A stretch of 64,000 nt of DNA from Agapanthus africanus (lineage: Eukaryota; Streptophyta; Magnoliopsida; Asparagales; Amaryllidaceae). Where the stretch lies: NCBI GenBank assembly GCA_030015575.1, contig CM057337.1:294958044-295022043 (forward strand), read 5' to 3'. Below the pieces are notes generated by a model. It saw only the letters and a program-made list of their open reading frames with translations, had not been told where the DNA came from and made no database searches. This document shows positions 42,635 through 55,139 of this stretch, piece by piece. How positions within the stretch are numbered: position 1 is the stretch's first letter; every line of letters begins with the position of its first letter. Made by a program: the position numbers and the translations under genes.

Positions 42635-44816
42635 TGTTAGTGTATATGCCCTAGAGGCCATTACTCTATCATACTAGTTTGTATATTACTTAATGGATGC
42701 TTGGGATATTCACCTTGTATATACAATCTTGCTCAAAATAGTAGTATGCTACTTGGTTTGTTTCTACTTCAATGTGTACATGTGTTTATTTTAGTATATC
42801 GCCTATACACATTAGTAGAGCCCTTAGGATCTTTGCTTGATTACCAGCGATGTGATGGCCGTCACACTAGTGGGGCTGGGTAATCTATAAGCACATCCTT
42901 ATGCAGGTCCCTGGTCGCAGGACTATCGAGACAGGGCATCGATACTCCGGAGTAGACCAGCGCATGCGCTTCTAATCCCAGTGTGGGAGACGGTCTGTCC
43001 CACAGCCGTCAGTACGTCGTACTTGAGATAGTATGTGGGTGCTCGTTAGGTTACGGGTACACTGGACAGGACTCGTCGGGAACTGACTAGTTGGTATTAT
43101 ACCTATCGTCAGTTATCAGTTCCCAGGTGACATGAGTACAGCTTAGTCCGCTGACTTGACACTGTCACTTCGTCTCGGGTGTGTTCCCACTGTACTTTGA
43201 TCACTACCCTACCACGGCTCAAAGGAGTCGTGCAAACAGGTAGTGGTTGGGTGCAGTCCCGAAGCACTTGGAGGCAGTGACGGTTAGACAGGATTCGTCT
43301 CTCCCGGTATTGGGGGTTGACATCGCGCTGTGTCTAGGAGAGCCATTACACGAGTAGTCCCTGGCCAGGGCAAACGAGATATACTGGTAGGTTTCCAGCG
43401 TTATCTCAGGGTGTTTTGGGCTTCGCTCCGGCACGACTTGTACCGCTATTGGGGGACTGACGTTTACCGCCCCCTAGGCCCGCCATGCGATGTATCATAC
43501 GAACAGACCGGACTGTACGGAGAATGTCACACTCAGGCTCAGTAGGAGTTCAGATGGGTTTCGCCTCGTCGGTCTTCTTGTCGGCATTACCTGGGGACCG
43601 TTACGCACAGCTAGTGCCGCTTGCGGTCTGTGGTTAAACCCACTGCCAGTGTAGTGTCGAGTCTTTAGAGTCCCACACAGAAAGCTTTTCGCCTTTAGGC
43701 AAAAGAGTAGAGGTCGCATGGTATTGCGACAGGTCGCATGGTTTTGCGACAGGGTTCGGTCACATCCGTGCACTTGTGCACGTACAGTGTCCGGGCAGTT
43801 TACACTAGCGGGCTTTGGATTAAGCCAGATCCTAGTGTACCTTATGGGATTGGATTTATCCAGTTTGCATTCGTGTTCCTCGGAACACGGATGCGGGTGT
43901 GTATGCACAGTTGACAGGGAGGCACAGACAGCGGATTCTCATTAGGGTTGTTGACAGTTGACCGTTGACTATTTGACTTTTTGCTCAACCCTAATGAGAA
44001 TATGATATGTGATTAACTATTATATTAATTAAGTATTATGGTGATTTGGTTGTTGACTTTTGTTGACTTTGTTGACTTGTTGACTTTTGTTGACTTGTTG
44101 ACTTTGTTGACCGGTTGACTAGGCTTGACTAGTTGACCATCATGATAACCATGGTTATCATTTCATGCCAAAGACTTTTACTTGCTTGTTCATTTGAGTA
44201 AAATGAGTGCATGACATGATAAGGTTATGGTTGCTTCAACCATCACATAAGACTTTTATTGATATGATGAGTTATGATTACATTGGATTATGAGAGGGTG
44301 AGAGACAAAAGAGAGCCTCATTCTTTCTTGCTCATTCTCTCTCTTGTTCTTGAGCTCTCCTCTTGCTCTCACCCTCAACCTCTTGCTCCCTCTCTTGATC
44401 TATGGTTCTCTTGTCTCATGAGTTGAGAATCAAGAACCATAGATAAAATCCCATTCTATTTCCTCTCTACTCATTCTAGTTCACTAGGTTTAGCAAACCA
44501 AGTGAACTATTTTCTTCAAAGAACGAAGAAGGAGCTAAAGGTTGGAGCTTTCAGGTGGATCTATCTTCGGCGTACGGAGACGACGAGAAGAAGCCATTGG
44601 ACCACCATCGGAGCTTGGAAGACGAAGGAGTTCAAGACAAGCAAGGTATAACCATCTCCATCCGAGTAGCTAACTCTCTTTAGCTAAGTATGCTAGTTTT
44701 AGTTTAGTCAAAGATCCCGACTTTGCTTAGTCCATGTTTCCCCTTGCGCTAAAAATTTGTTTTTTATACCGTTTCCGCCTCCCCGTAAGAACCGGGGGTC
44801 GCAACGTGGACTTACA
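42635..44816 (+). repeat. Element N 3' LTR
   Basis: 2182 bp, same length as the 5' LTR, differing at about 18 hand-counted positions and without indels. It carries the same TTGAC cluster (about 43932-44139), the 20-bp palindrome (44142-44161) and the GTCGCA hairpins. It is followed by the right GTATA duplication. Confidence 0.97.
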
Positions 44817-44821
44817 GTATA
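44817..44821. other. Target-site duplication of element N, right copy
   Basis: GTATA, identical to 34385-34389. Confidence 0.95.
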
Positions 44822-45029
44822 TGCCATCCGCATTCGCCACTGGGTCCCGTCATCACCCGTTAGGTTAGCTAACTAACGGCAGAGCGGGGACTGGACTAGC
44901 GCGGATGAAAAACATATACAACATCTACTAATATATATACCAATATATTATATTCGCTCAAGGCGTGAATAAAATGCAACATCACAGAAATGTACAGCAT
45001 CACAGAACAATACAGATATCTGGGATCCC

Positions 45030-45060
45030 CGGGTTTCACAGAGCCACTACTGAAAACCCG
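45030..45060 (-). other. GGCTC-loop hairpin, C copy
   Basis: Plus-strand CGGGTTTCA (45030-45038) pairs with TGAAAACCCG (45051-45060) with one bulged A. On the minus strand the loop reads GTAGTGGCTCTG. The helix is unlike the other copies; the loop core is the same. Confidence 0.68.
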
Positions 45061-45965
45061 ACGTTCCCCTGGTCGTGTGGATAGCCTGTGCAATGAAATC
45101 CTATACCCCCTACGAGTGCGGCGAATAGCCAGCCAATCCTGGAGTGAAGCCCCCTCCGTCCCAATGCCATGAGATGCGGGCTTGTTGCCTTCTAGAACCC
45201 GGCTATCCGTGCACCCCTCCGCGGGGTAACCCTAGTACAGAAAGTAAAATATACATACAACGGGTACATCGACCGCAACCAGATCGTGCCCCAAAAGAAT
45301 AATACAATCAGGCAGTGACGGCAGTCCACATGTCGGACGCTCGCCCCGCAATATCAAATGTACATATTACAACAAAACAGTACTAGCATTGCATCCAGGC
45401 TATCCCCCACGACCGATCCGCAACATCACAGCAAAACACAGAACATCAACATGAAAGTCACGTTCGCAAATCCGTCTAACCGGGCTATAGCAGTTAGACC
45501 GGATTTACCGATCGAGTGACATTCACGGTCGCAGATATAATGTAAATACTGTGAAATAATGTGTTTAAAATATCCGATCGATCAAAAATTAACAAGTGGG
45601 CCCCCAAGCAATACTGTAGCACTCACAGAAATTCTGGGCCCAATTTTAATATTCCAAAACCCCTATTTTTAGCCAACAAGCCCACTGCAAAAAAAACGAT
45701 CACATGATCTCTCATTAATGCGGCGGATCCGCGGCCTTAGAAAGGTCAATGGCCGCGGATCCGCGCTCTTACTTAGGGATCGTGTTGTCGAATTTTTGCA
45801 CTGTTCTTAGAACTCCCTGCACATGATTCTGAGACAACCTGAAAACTTTTTGGAGACCAAAAAATTTCAACAGAAAACTGTTGTGAACAAAAATGCAAGT
45901 TTTGGAATTTTGGTCGATCGGAAATGCAAAACACATCAAACGAAGATAGACGAAATTAATGGCGA

Positions 45966-45978
45966 GGCTCTGATACCA
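45966..45978 (-). other. Primer-binding site of element C
   Basis: GGCTCTGATACCA on the plus strand, i.e. TGGTATCAGAGCC on the minus strand, one base from the C 5' LTR. Confidence 0.95.
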
Positions 45979-45979
45979 C

Positions 45980-48187
45980 TGTAAGTGCACGGCGGCGCCC
46001 CGGCCGTCAATCCGACGGCCAAATGCGGAAACGGTGATAAACTTTAATTTTGCGAACTTTGCAAACCGGCACCACCGCGCACTAAACTCCGGATCGGACC
46101 ATTAAACTTGTCCAAGCTAACTAACAAGATAGGGAAGAGATATACCGAGTGATCCGAGTCCTCCGGTCTTCTCGTCATCGTCCCGATCTCCCGCGGAAAC
46201 TCCGGCCGTCGCCTCCTTGCCGGAAGGGCACCACGTCGCCTGCATCTTTTACGGGCTCCCCCCTCTATACTGAGGCAACTCGGGCATGAAGCCGGCAAGT
46301 CGACATGCCCAAGATCTGCTGTAGAATGTGTAGTGTAGAGGCTATGTCTCACTTTGGGGTTATGTTGCCTTTGAAAGATGATGGAGGAATCAAGAAGAAA
46401 AATGGTGCTTGCATTTTTCTAGCATGAAAATGAGATCAAGAATAATGCTACCATACCAAAATCAAACTCTCTCATTTTTTCCTCTCCTCTCCTACATTGT
46501 GGCCGGCCCTATCTTATGGTGAGAATGGTGGAGGTGAACCAAAAAACAAGAGGGAGGTGATGGTAGGATAAAGTAAGGAGGTGTCCATATACAAACATCA
46601 TCATAACAATGTTACACCCAAACCATAACCCTTCAAATCTCATTAAATGCAAGTGATGGAAGAAAGATATCATAATCAATACAATTGCAAGAAACCCCCT
46701 CCACAAATGTTATTTGCACAATTGCAAATAACCCCCTCCATCGGAAAAGTCCGGCCGGGAAAGAACAAACGAAAACCGGCCGGAACGGAATGCAAACTGG
46801 CAACTCCAGAAAACTGGTCCCGTAATAAATTACAGGAAAACCCCGATACTGTGCATACACACCCGCATCTGTATTCCGTCCGGATACAAATGCAAAGAGA
46901 CAAAATCTACACTGTACTAAACTAGGATCCGGCTTAAATCAAAGCCGGCTAGTAATATCCGTCCGATCCTGATCCGTGCAATACCGCACGTATCTGATCG
47001 AACCCTGCCATATAACTATACGGCCTCTAGTACAAACTGTCCGATCCTGATCCGTGCAATACCGCACGTATCTGATCGGACCCTGCCATATCTCCATACG
47101 GCCTCTACAGCGTTTCGCCCGAAAGCTGAGTAACTGAAAGTGTGGTGGACTCTAAAGACTCGTTAATACTATGGCTGTGGATTTAACCACTAGCTCGTCA
47201 GAGGTATAAGCCAATACGTAACGGGCTACCAGCTATTGACTAAAAGGGACGTCGATGAGCGAACTCATCCTGACACCCTACTGAGCCTGTCAGTGACAAT
47301 ATCCGTACAGTCCGGTCCGTTCGTCTATGAGCATCGCATGTCGGGCCTAGGGGGTGGGTAAAAGTCAGACCCCCAAAAGCGGTACAAGTCGTGTCGGAGT
47401 GTAGCCCAGAACACCCTGAGATACTACTGGAATACCTACCAGTAAATCTCCTGCCTTGGCCAAGGACTTCGTGTAATGGCTCTCCTAGACACAGCGCGAC
47501 CTCACCCCCAATACCGGGAGAGACGAACCCCCGAAGATCCGCTCACTGCCTCCATGTGGCTCGGGACTGTACCCAACTAAAACCTGTTTGCACGACTCCT
47601 TTGAGCCGTAGTAGGGTAGTAATCAAAGTACAGTGGGAACTCACACGAGACAAATGACGATCCCCAGGTCGATGAACTAACCTGTACATATGTCACCTGG
47701 GAACTGCTATCTGACGTCAGGTATAAGACCAACTAGCATGTTCCCGGCGAGTCCTGTCCGGTGTACTCATAACCCAATGAGCACCTGTATACATCTTAGG
47801 TGAACCAACTGACACCAGTGGCCTGTGAGACCGGCCACCGCCCCTCGTCGGGGTCTCGACTGTATACACTAGTCTACTTTGGAGTATCGATGCCCTGTCT
47901 CGAAACTCCCACGACTAGGGACCTTTTAAGGATGTGCTTATAGACTCTAGCTCTCACTTATATGATCGCCCTCATACTGCTGGCAGTCAAGCAAGGATCC
48001 TAGGGGCTCTATCAACGTGCAATAGCGACCTGTCAGGTCACCTAAAGCAGTACACGATGATAAAGGTAAACCAGATAGCATACTTTCATCTCGAGTAAGA
48101 CTGTCGTCCCGGGATAGGTCCTCCCTCAATCATTGCAACCACGTGCCTGTGATCCAATAATTGACTCTGAGGGCACTATCTCCAACA
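45980..48187 (-). repeat. Element C 5' LTR
   Basis: 2208 bp, partner of 27740-29947 with about 40 differences by hand. It includes the same 78-bp tandem duplication (46962 and 47040). Confidence 0.93.
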
Positions 48188-48724
48188 GTGACAGTGTCAA
48201 GTCAGCGGACTAAGCTGTACTCATGTCACCTGGGAATTGATAACTGACGATAGGTATAATACCAACCAACAGTTCCCGATGAGTCCTGTCCAGTATACTC
48301 GTAACCTAACGAGCACCCGCATACTATCTCAAGTACTACGTACTGACGCCTGTGGGACAGACCGTCTCCCATGCTGGGATGAGAAGCGCATACGCTAGTC
48401 TACTCCGGAGTATCGATGCCCTGTCTCGATAGTCCAACGACTAGGGACCTGTATAAGGATGTGCTTATGGATCACCCAGCCCCCACGAGTGTGAGCGCCA
48501 TCACAACGCTGGTAATCAAGCAAAGATCCTAAGGGCTCTACTAATATGTATATAAGTAATATGCTAAAAGAAACACATGCACATATTGAAGTAGAGACAA
48601 ACCAAGTAGCATACTACCATTTCGAGCAAGATTGTATATACAACTGTGAATATCCCAAGCTTCCATCAAGTAATATACAAACTAGTATGATACAGTAATG
48701 GCCTCTAGGGCATATACACTAACA
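48188..48724 (-). repeat. Right TSD of C, then element D 3' LTR, proximal part
   Basis: GTGAC (48188-48192) duplicates 27735-27739. From 48193 the interrupted D LTR continues to its TGTTAG start (CTAACA, 48719-48724). With 26227-27739 the LTR totals about 2.04 kb. Confidence 0.9.
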
Positions 48725-48735
48725 ATCTCCCACTT
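48725..48735 (-). other. Polypurine tract of element D
   Basis: AAGTGGGAGAT on the minus strand between the D LTR and the D pol stop codon. Confidence 0.9.
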
Positions 48736-48738
48736 TCA

Positions 48739-51700
48739 CTAAGGCCATGTACTGGCGTATCGAAGACCTATCATCTCGATCAGCCGCTCGAACTGAGTCT
48801 GGGGCAAGGCTTTGGTGAATGGATCTGCAGTGTTATCTTCTGAAGCAACCCTCCGAACCTCGATCTCCTGGCGATCCACGATCTCCCTGATCAGGTGATA
48901 CCGCCTCAAGATGTGTCTGGATTTCTGATGGGACCTGGGTTCCTTCGCTAAAGATATAGCCTCGTTGTTGTCGCAATACAGAGGTATTGGGTGAACAATG
49001 GACGGAACCACCTGAAGTTCTTTCAAGAACTTCCTCATCCAGACAGCTTCTTTTGCGGCATCAGATGCAGCGATGTATTCCGCTTCCATGGTCGAGTCAG
49101 CAACGGTTTCCTGTTTGGAGCTCTTCCAACACACCGCCCCTCCATTGAGGGTAAAGACAAAACCCGACATAGACTTGGAATCATCCTTGTCACTCTGGAA
49201 GCTGGAGTCAGCAAAGGCCTCAATCTGGAGGTCTTTTCCGCCATACACTAAGAACATCTCCTTAGTCCTTCTTAGGTACTTGAGAATGTTCTTTACCGCT
49301 ATCCAATGTTTCTCCCCAGGGTTTGACTGATACCTGCTTACCACACTCAGTGCATAAGCCACATCCGGTCTGGTACACAACATCGCATACATTATAGAGC
49401 CTACCGCAGAAGTGTAGGGTATAATAGACATCCGATCCCTCTTCAAATCAGTCTTGGGAGACATCTCTTTGGAGAGGGTGATCCCGTGACAAGCCGGTAG
49501 ATTACCGCGCTTGGAATCTTCTATACTGAATCTTTTCAGTATGGTGTAGATGTACCTGGACTGTGAAAGTCCTAATATCCTCTTAGATCTGTCACGGTAG
49601 ATCCGGATACCCAGAATGTATGAGGCATCACCCAGCTCTTTCATGGAGAACCTGTGTGACAAGAACCCCATGACAGATTGTAGCATAGGAATGTCATTTC
49701 CTATTAAGAGAATGTCATCCACGTATAAAACGAGGAATACTACAGTTCTTGCTACAAATCTACAATAGATGCATGGTTCATCTGGATTTTTGATAAAGCC
49801 AAATTCCTTGACCGTCTCATCAAAGCAGATGTTCCAACTCCGTGATGCCTGCTTTAGTCCATAAATGGACTTAAGCAACTTGCACACTTTTCCGCTGCTC
49901 CCACTCTGAATGAAACCCTCTGGCTGGTCCATATAGACACACTCCTCTAAATGTCCATTTAGGAAAGCGGTCTTTACGTCCATCTGCCAAATTTCATAAT
50001 CGTGGAAGGCAGCAATGGAAAGGAGGATCCGAATGGATTTCAGCATAGCTACTGGAGAAAAGGTTTCGTCATAGTCCAAACCAGGTCGTTGACGAAAACC
50101 CTTTGCAACCAGTCTAGCCTTATAGGTCTCAACCTGTCCATCTACACCAATCTTCCTTTTGAAGATCCACTTGCATCCTACGGGTTTTACCCCATCTAGA
50201 GCAATGTCCAACGTCCATACTTTGTTGGTGTACATGGATTCCATTTCGTCCTGCATTGCATCCAGCCATTTTACCGAGTCAACGCTCTGAATGGCCTGCT
50301 GGAAGCTAGTAGGCTCATCACAATCTATGATGCAATCCTCTCTATCCCCGTCAATGAGAAAACCGTAGTATCTCTCGGGCGAATGAGACTGCCTACTACT
50401 CCTGCGGAGTGGCGTGGGAATGTCCTGATCTTTCGAACCCTCTGGTTCTACTAAGCTTTCAGTAATAGCTTATGGTTCTGGAATTTCTTCCAGTTCTATT
50501 GCGCTCCCACTTATTTCTTTTTCTAAGAACCGATGTTCCAGAAAATGGGCATTACGAGAAACAAGGACTTTTTGTTCCTCTGCGTAATAGAAAAAAGATA
50601 CCCCCTGGAATTCTTCGGGTATCCCACAAACTTGCACAGTACTGAGCGTGCCTCTAGTTTGTCCGTATGCTGCTTTTGGACATAAGCTGGACATCCCCAA
50701 ATCTTCAGGTATTGAAGATAGGGTTTCTTTCCACTCCATAACTCATATGGTGTGGTAGGCACAGTCTTAGTGGGAACTCGGTTCAAAAGGTATGCAGCTG
50801 ATTCTAGCGCATATCCCCAGAACGATCGCGGTAACTCAGCGTTACTCATCATGGACCGTACCATATCCAATAGGGTTCGGTTCCTTCTCTCCGATACACC
50901 GTTATGTTGCGGAGTGTATGGAGGAGTAAGCTGTGAGAGAATTCCATTCTCTTTTAAGTAACCCAGGAACTCGGCACTCAAGTATTCTCCACCTCGATCA
51001 GATCTTAGTGTCTTGATACTTTTACCTGTTTGTTTTTCTACTTCATTCTTGTATTCCTGGAATTTCTCAAAAGCTTCGGATTTATGCTTCATTAAGAAGA
51101 CATGTCCGAACCTTGAAAAATCATCCGTAAAAGTATTGAAGTAAGAATAACCGCTTCGTGCATGTGTAGACATTGGACCGCACACGTCGCTGTGTACGAG
51201 TCCCAAGAGCTCGCTCGCTCTTACTCCCTGTCCAGTGAACGGAGTCTTTGTCATCTTTCCTTTGAGACAGGATTGACAAGTTGCATACGATTGATATTCG
51301 AATGGATCCAAATATCCTTCTGCATGTAACTTAGTCAACCTTCTCTCATTGATGTGACCCAGTCTACAATGCCATAAGAAAGTTTTATTGATTTCTGGAG
51401 ACTTTCTTTTGTGTGTATTCTGGACATTGAAAATCTGTGGTTGGTTCAATACGTATATACCGTTGTTTAATGTACCTGACCCAATCAAAACTTGATTAAG
51501 GTGAATGTTCACTACATTACTTACAAATGCAAATTCATAACCTTCTTTAGATAATAAAGATACAGAAATGATATTACAGGTTGCATTTGGTACATAATAA
51601 CAACTACGCAAAACCAAAAAGTGTCCATCCGACAATCCCAGGTGATAGTCCCCCACAGCCTCAGCATCCATGCTAGCACCGTTAGCAACTCTGAGGGTCA

Positions 51701-52679
51701 TGTCACCTGCCTACAAAACTCTACGTTTTCTCAACGCCTGCAAAGAATTACAGATATGAGATCCTGATCCGGTATCCAATACCCAGGATGTACAGTTTAT
51801 TGATAGACAGTTTTCAATAACATACACACCTGAAGCTGAAGCCGCAACTCGCTTCAAATCCTGGGTTTTGGCCTTCCAAGCCTTGCAATCCTGTTTCCAG
51901 TGACCACTTTTGTGACAGTAGAAGCATTCTTCCTTCCCCACTAGCTTTCCCGCTACCTTTGTTGCCTTTCCTTTTCCCTTCGTATCCACTTTACTGACAC
52001 CGCCTCTTGGTTTGGCGGGGGCTTTCTTCTTCTTACCCTTGGCTTTCGCCCTGGATCTAGAAGAGGAAGATCCTCCTACAAACAAAGTGGATGTCTTCCT
52101 ACCTTTCTGTAGGGTGCCCTCAGCAATCCTCAACATATTCAGAAGTTCGGAAAGTTCAACCTCCTTTCCTTGCATGTTGAAGTTAAGGATAAACTGGGCG
52201 TAAGTGGAAGGAAGGGACTGGAGAATCAAATCAGTATAGAGTTCATTCTCCAACGTGGTCCCAAGGTCCGTGAGCTCCTCTACGTAGCTAATCATCTTAA
52301 GCACGTGTTCCGCTACTGATGATCCGACGGCCAATCTTACCGAAAATAGCTTCTTCGACACTTCGTATCTTGCGATACGAGACTGCTCTCCATACAGTTC
52401 TTTTGTATGGAGAAATATGGATTCCAGGTCCATATTCTCATGCCTCCTCTGATGTTCGTTGTCCATCGAGGCAAGCACGAGGCATTTGGCCTTCGCGCAA
52501 TCGATCTCCCATGTCTTACGGATTTCTTTATCCGCGACGCTGGAGGTGGGACCTGGGACAGGGGGAGCTTTGGTGATAAGGACATACCCCAACTTGTCGT
52601 AAGTGATTGCCATCTTGACATTCCTGAGCCAATCTTTGTAGTTTGGCCCTGTCAGTATATTTTTATCTAGTAATAAATG
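48739..52679 (-). pseudogene. Element D: gag-pol with two stops and one frameshift
   Basis: Minus-strand copia polyprotein, closely related to N and F, missing only about six N-terminal Gag residues where LTR E abuts at 52680. Gag contains LLLDKNILTGPNYKDW. An intact zinc knuckle follows (CFYCHKSGHWKQDC), then protease DTGSGS, integrase HHCC and D-D-E (HSDVCGP, RSDRGGEY, NGVSERR), RT SIYGLKQASRSWN and YVDDILLIGND, and RNase H FADSSFQSDKDDSKS. Lesions: TAG at 51711-51713 (from Lys AAG), a frameshift at about 50600 where a T-run is two bases longer than in F, and TAA at 50470-50472. Otherwise the frame is open to the TAG at 48739-48741. The catalytic residues I can see are all retained; it is a recently inactivated copy. 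Confidence 0.95.
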
Positions 52680-53857
52680 TAAGTGCACGGCGGCGCCCCG
52701 ACCTCCATCCCGAGGCCAAATGCGGAAGCGATGGTTAACTTTAATTTTCAAACCGGCACCACCGCGCACTATAAACCCGGATCGTGCCATTAACTAGTCC
52801 TAGCTAACTACAAGATGGGGAAGAGAGATATACCGAGTGATCCGTGTCCTCCGGTCTTCTCGTCGTCGTCCCGATCTCCCGCGGAAGCTACGGTTTCCAC
52901 CTCGTCGCCGGAAGGGCACCATGTCGCCTGCTTCTTTTACGGGCTCCCGCCTCTATACCGAGGAAACAAGGGCACGAAGCTGGCGAGTCGACGTGCCCAA
53001 GATTTGCTGTAGAATGTAGCGTAGTGCCATGTCTCATTTTGGGGTTTATGGAGGTTGCCATTTGGTGGAAGAAAATGAACTATACTTTGGAGGTGGAACT
53101 ATGGGATTTTTTGTGAAGCTAAAAGACCAAAAATCCCCTCATAAAATATTGGGACAGCCCCTCTAAAAGAATGGCCGGCCATGGCATGGGAGTGGAGAGA
53201 ATGAGAGAGAGTGTGTATCAAAATGAGGGAGCCACACAATAATACAAGTGAGAGAGAGGTCAAATGATATCATGAAAGAAAATGATCACAAAACACAAAC
53301 CCACACTCCACCAACCTCATCATGACATCTAAAAGTCATGCAATGATGCACTCAAGAAAGACAAGCTATGATGACTAGAAGAAGTCAAATGGTGGAGGAA
53401 TAATCATGATACAATAATATGCAAATACCACCCTCCACAAATGCTTATTTGCACAATTGCAAATAAACCCTCCTCCACCAATCTTCGGCCATTGGAAGAT
53501 ACAAAGAAATATGGCCGAAACGGAAAGCAAACTGGCAACTCCAGAAAACTGTTCCCGTAATAAATCACAGGAAAAACCCCGCTACTGTGCATACACACCC
53601 GCATCTGTATTCCGACCGAAATACAAATGCAATGAGACAAACTCTATACTGTACAATACTAGGATCCGGCTTAAACCAAAGCCGGCTAGTAATTTCCGTT
53701 CGATCCAGATCCGTGCAATACCGCATGTATCTGATCGAACCCTGCCATATCTCCATACGGCCTCTACGGCGTTTTGCCCGAAAACTTGAGCAACTGAATG
53801 CGGGGGACTCTAAAGACTCGTCAACACCTTGGTTGTGGATTTAACCACTAGCACGTC
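52680..53857 (-). repeat. Element E: truncated antisense C-type LTR
   Basis: About 1178 bp matching the 3' half of the C LTR on the minus strand (ends GGGGCGCCGCCGTGCACTTACA-like at 52680). Homology stops near 53857 after CCACTAGCACGTC. It lies at the very start of D's gag. The partner LTR, a TSD and internal sequence are not visible, so this could be a broken solo LTR or one end of a deleted element. Confidence 0.82.
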
Positions 53858-55139
53858 TGATCAGTCGAAAATATTGTATATTTTAGCCGGCAATTTCCTT
53901 AACATTTGCATACATTTAGAAGTGTTCGGCATTCATATTCTACATATTAGCAAATCTGTCACAAAATATGAGATTGCATGTATTAGACTTTTAAACCGAC
54001 ACTTTAAAGGAAATTAACCGCATTTCATGGCATCGCATCATTTCTGTATTTGCGTAACACTTGTCTTGAGTCTATGCAGGAAAATACGGAAGAAAAACCA
54101 AAGAGCTGATCAACATTACACCAACTCCATACTTTCAGATCTGGTAGCATTTCAGAAGGAATTATGCAATTCTATATATCAAACAAATACCCATACAATA
54201 GCCCAAGACTGTACCAGAAAGGGCAAAGCCCAAAGCCCACATGAAGCCGCGGATCCGCGGCAGGAGCTTGCATGTGGCGCGGATCCGCGCCTATTATGCC
54301 TCGTCAGCATTGCAATTTTACTGCAGAATTTATATCTCTGGGCCCACAGTGATTTCTGATATGTAGAGTTCCATAATTCCCTCGAAGATACTGCCAGATC
54401 AGCAAAGAAGATTAAGAAGGCTAATCCTAATTAGCTCCAAACTAATCCTCTTCTAGAAGCTCCCTCCTAACTAATCACATCTAGAAGCTTCTCCCCTAAC
54501 TAACTTTTGGAGGGAAATTTGAATTCCCTTAACAAACTTTTGGAGGGAAACTTAGAATTTGAAATCCTAGATCTAGGGTTAGTTATCTATAAATAGGAAC
54601 CTAGACCTAGGGTTAAAGGCTAATCAATAATCATTGGTTCATTCTACACCATCTTCTTCCACAAGTCTCGTGACAAGGCTTGTGCGAAACCCTAACCCTA
54701 ATTCCACTCCAAATCCAAGATCTTGAGTACCAAATCAAGCGAGAAGCCTTCAACCTTTTAGGAGCCGAGCCGATCTTCAATCGGGCAAGTGATCCAAGCC
54801 GATCCGCGATCCACGGAGACGAGCGAAGCCAAGTCGACGATCGAATTCTTCCTCTTGTAGTTCTTGAGCGAATGTAATGAAATTGTTGATATAAATAAAA
54901 GGTGAAATTCTTTAATCTTGCATCATGATTAGATCTCAATTTGTAATTGTTGCTCTTGTTGTGATGTTTGAGTAAAACTCCGCTCGTGAAGGAGTCGAGA
55001 CGATTGTAGAATGATGATGTAACAAATCTTAATACGATTTTTAAGTCCTACGAGTTTTGTAAAGCCTAGCAAGTTCAAGAATCGATGACCTAGTTTCGTA
55101 GCGTTGCTTTCTTGATTGTGATCGCTCGAAATTAGGGAT
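53858..55139 (+). other. Orphan segment with GC helix and TATA-like promoter
   Basis: 1.28 kb not matching the LTRs or coding regions here. Around 54249-54288 it holds GCGGATCCGC twice, and its flanks (GCATGTGGCGCGG, then CGTCAGCATTGCA) resemble the sense leader of N, so 54100-54350 is probably a copia leader fragment. After about 54360 the sequence has repeats of AACTTTTGGAGGGAAA, a canonical TATA box, and an AT-rich tail ending against F. It resembles an LTR promoter of another retroelement family; no gene is supported. Confidence 0.45.
54588..54597 (+). promoter_or_regulatory. TATA box candidate
   Basis: TATAAATAGG is a textbook plant TATA box in an otherwise unassigned segment. It could drive transcription rightward toward F. 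Confidence 0.5.

Larger units (their letters stand above)
34390..44816 (+). mobile_element. Element N: complete Ty1/copia retrotransposon
   Basis: 10,427 bp with 2182-bp LTRs (34390-36571, 42635-44816), TSD GTATA, PBS 36573-36585, leader 36572-38669, a single Gag-Pol frame 38670-42620 and PPT 42624-42634. By hand I find about 18 LTR substitutions and no indels (about 0.8 percent), so the insertion is recent. It sits antisense in the leader of C. The frame is open, but conserved residues are altered (see the CDS), so competence is doubtful. Confidence 0.97.
44822..45979 (-). other. Element C leader, PBS-proximal part
   Basis: Continuation of the C leader beyond N. On the minus strand: PBS (45966-45978), a perfect 14-bp GC helix (45723-45736/45751-45764, GCGGATCCGCGGCC with its complement), the GGCTC hairpin (45030-45060) and the CGTTAG/CTAACG region (about 44858-44880). 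No gene is supported. Confidence 0.8.
27740..48187 (-). mobile_element. Element C: antisense gag-less copia element containing N
   Basis: Bounded by two 2208-bp LTRs (27740-29947 and 45980-48187) and GTGAC duplications; about 10.0 kb once N and its duplicated GTATA are discounted. Order on the minus strand: 5' LTR, PBS, leader (split by N), gag-less degenerate pol, PPT, 3' LTR. I count roughly 40 LTR differences (about 2 percent). Its LTR termini (TGTTGGAGATAGTGCCC...) differ from the TGTTAG class, although the LTR centres are homologous. The leader carries the tandem modules of B and G. Confidence 0.93.

Noticed and set aside
54688-54712. CCCTAACCCTAA near 54690 and other CCCTAAA-like runs
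   Set aside because: Only two or three units; not a telomere or interstitial telomeric tract.
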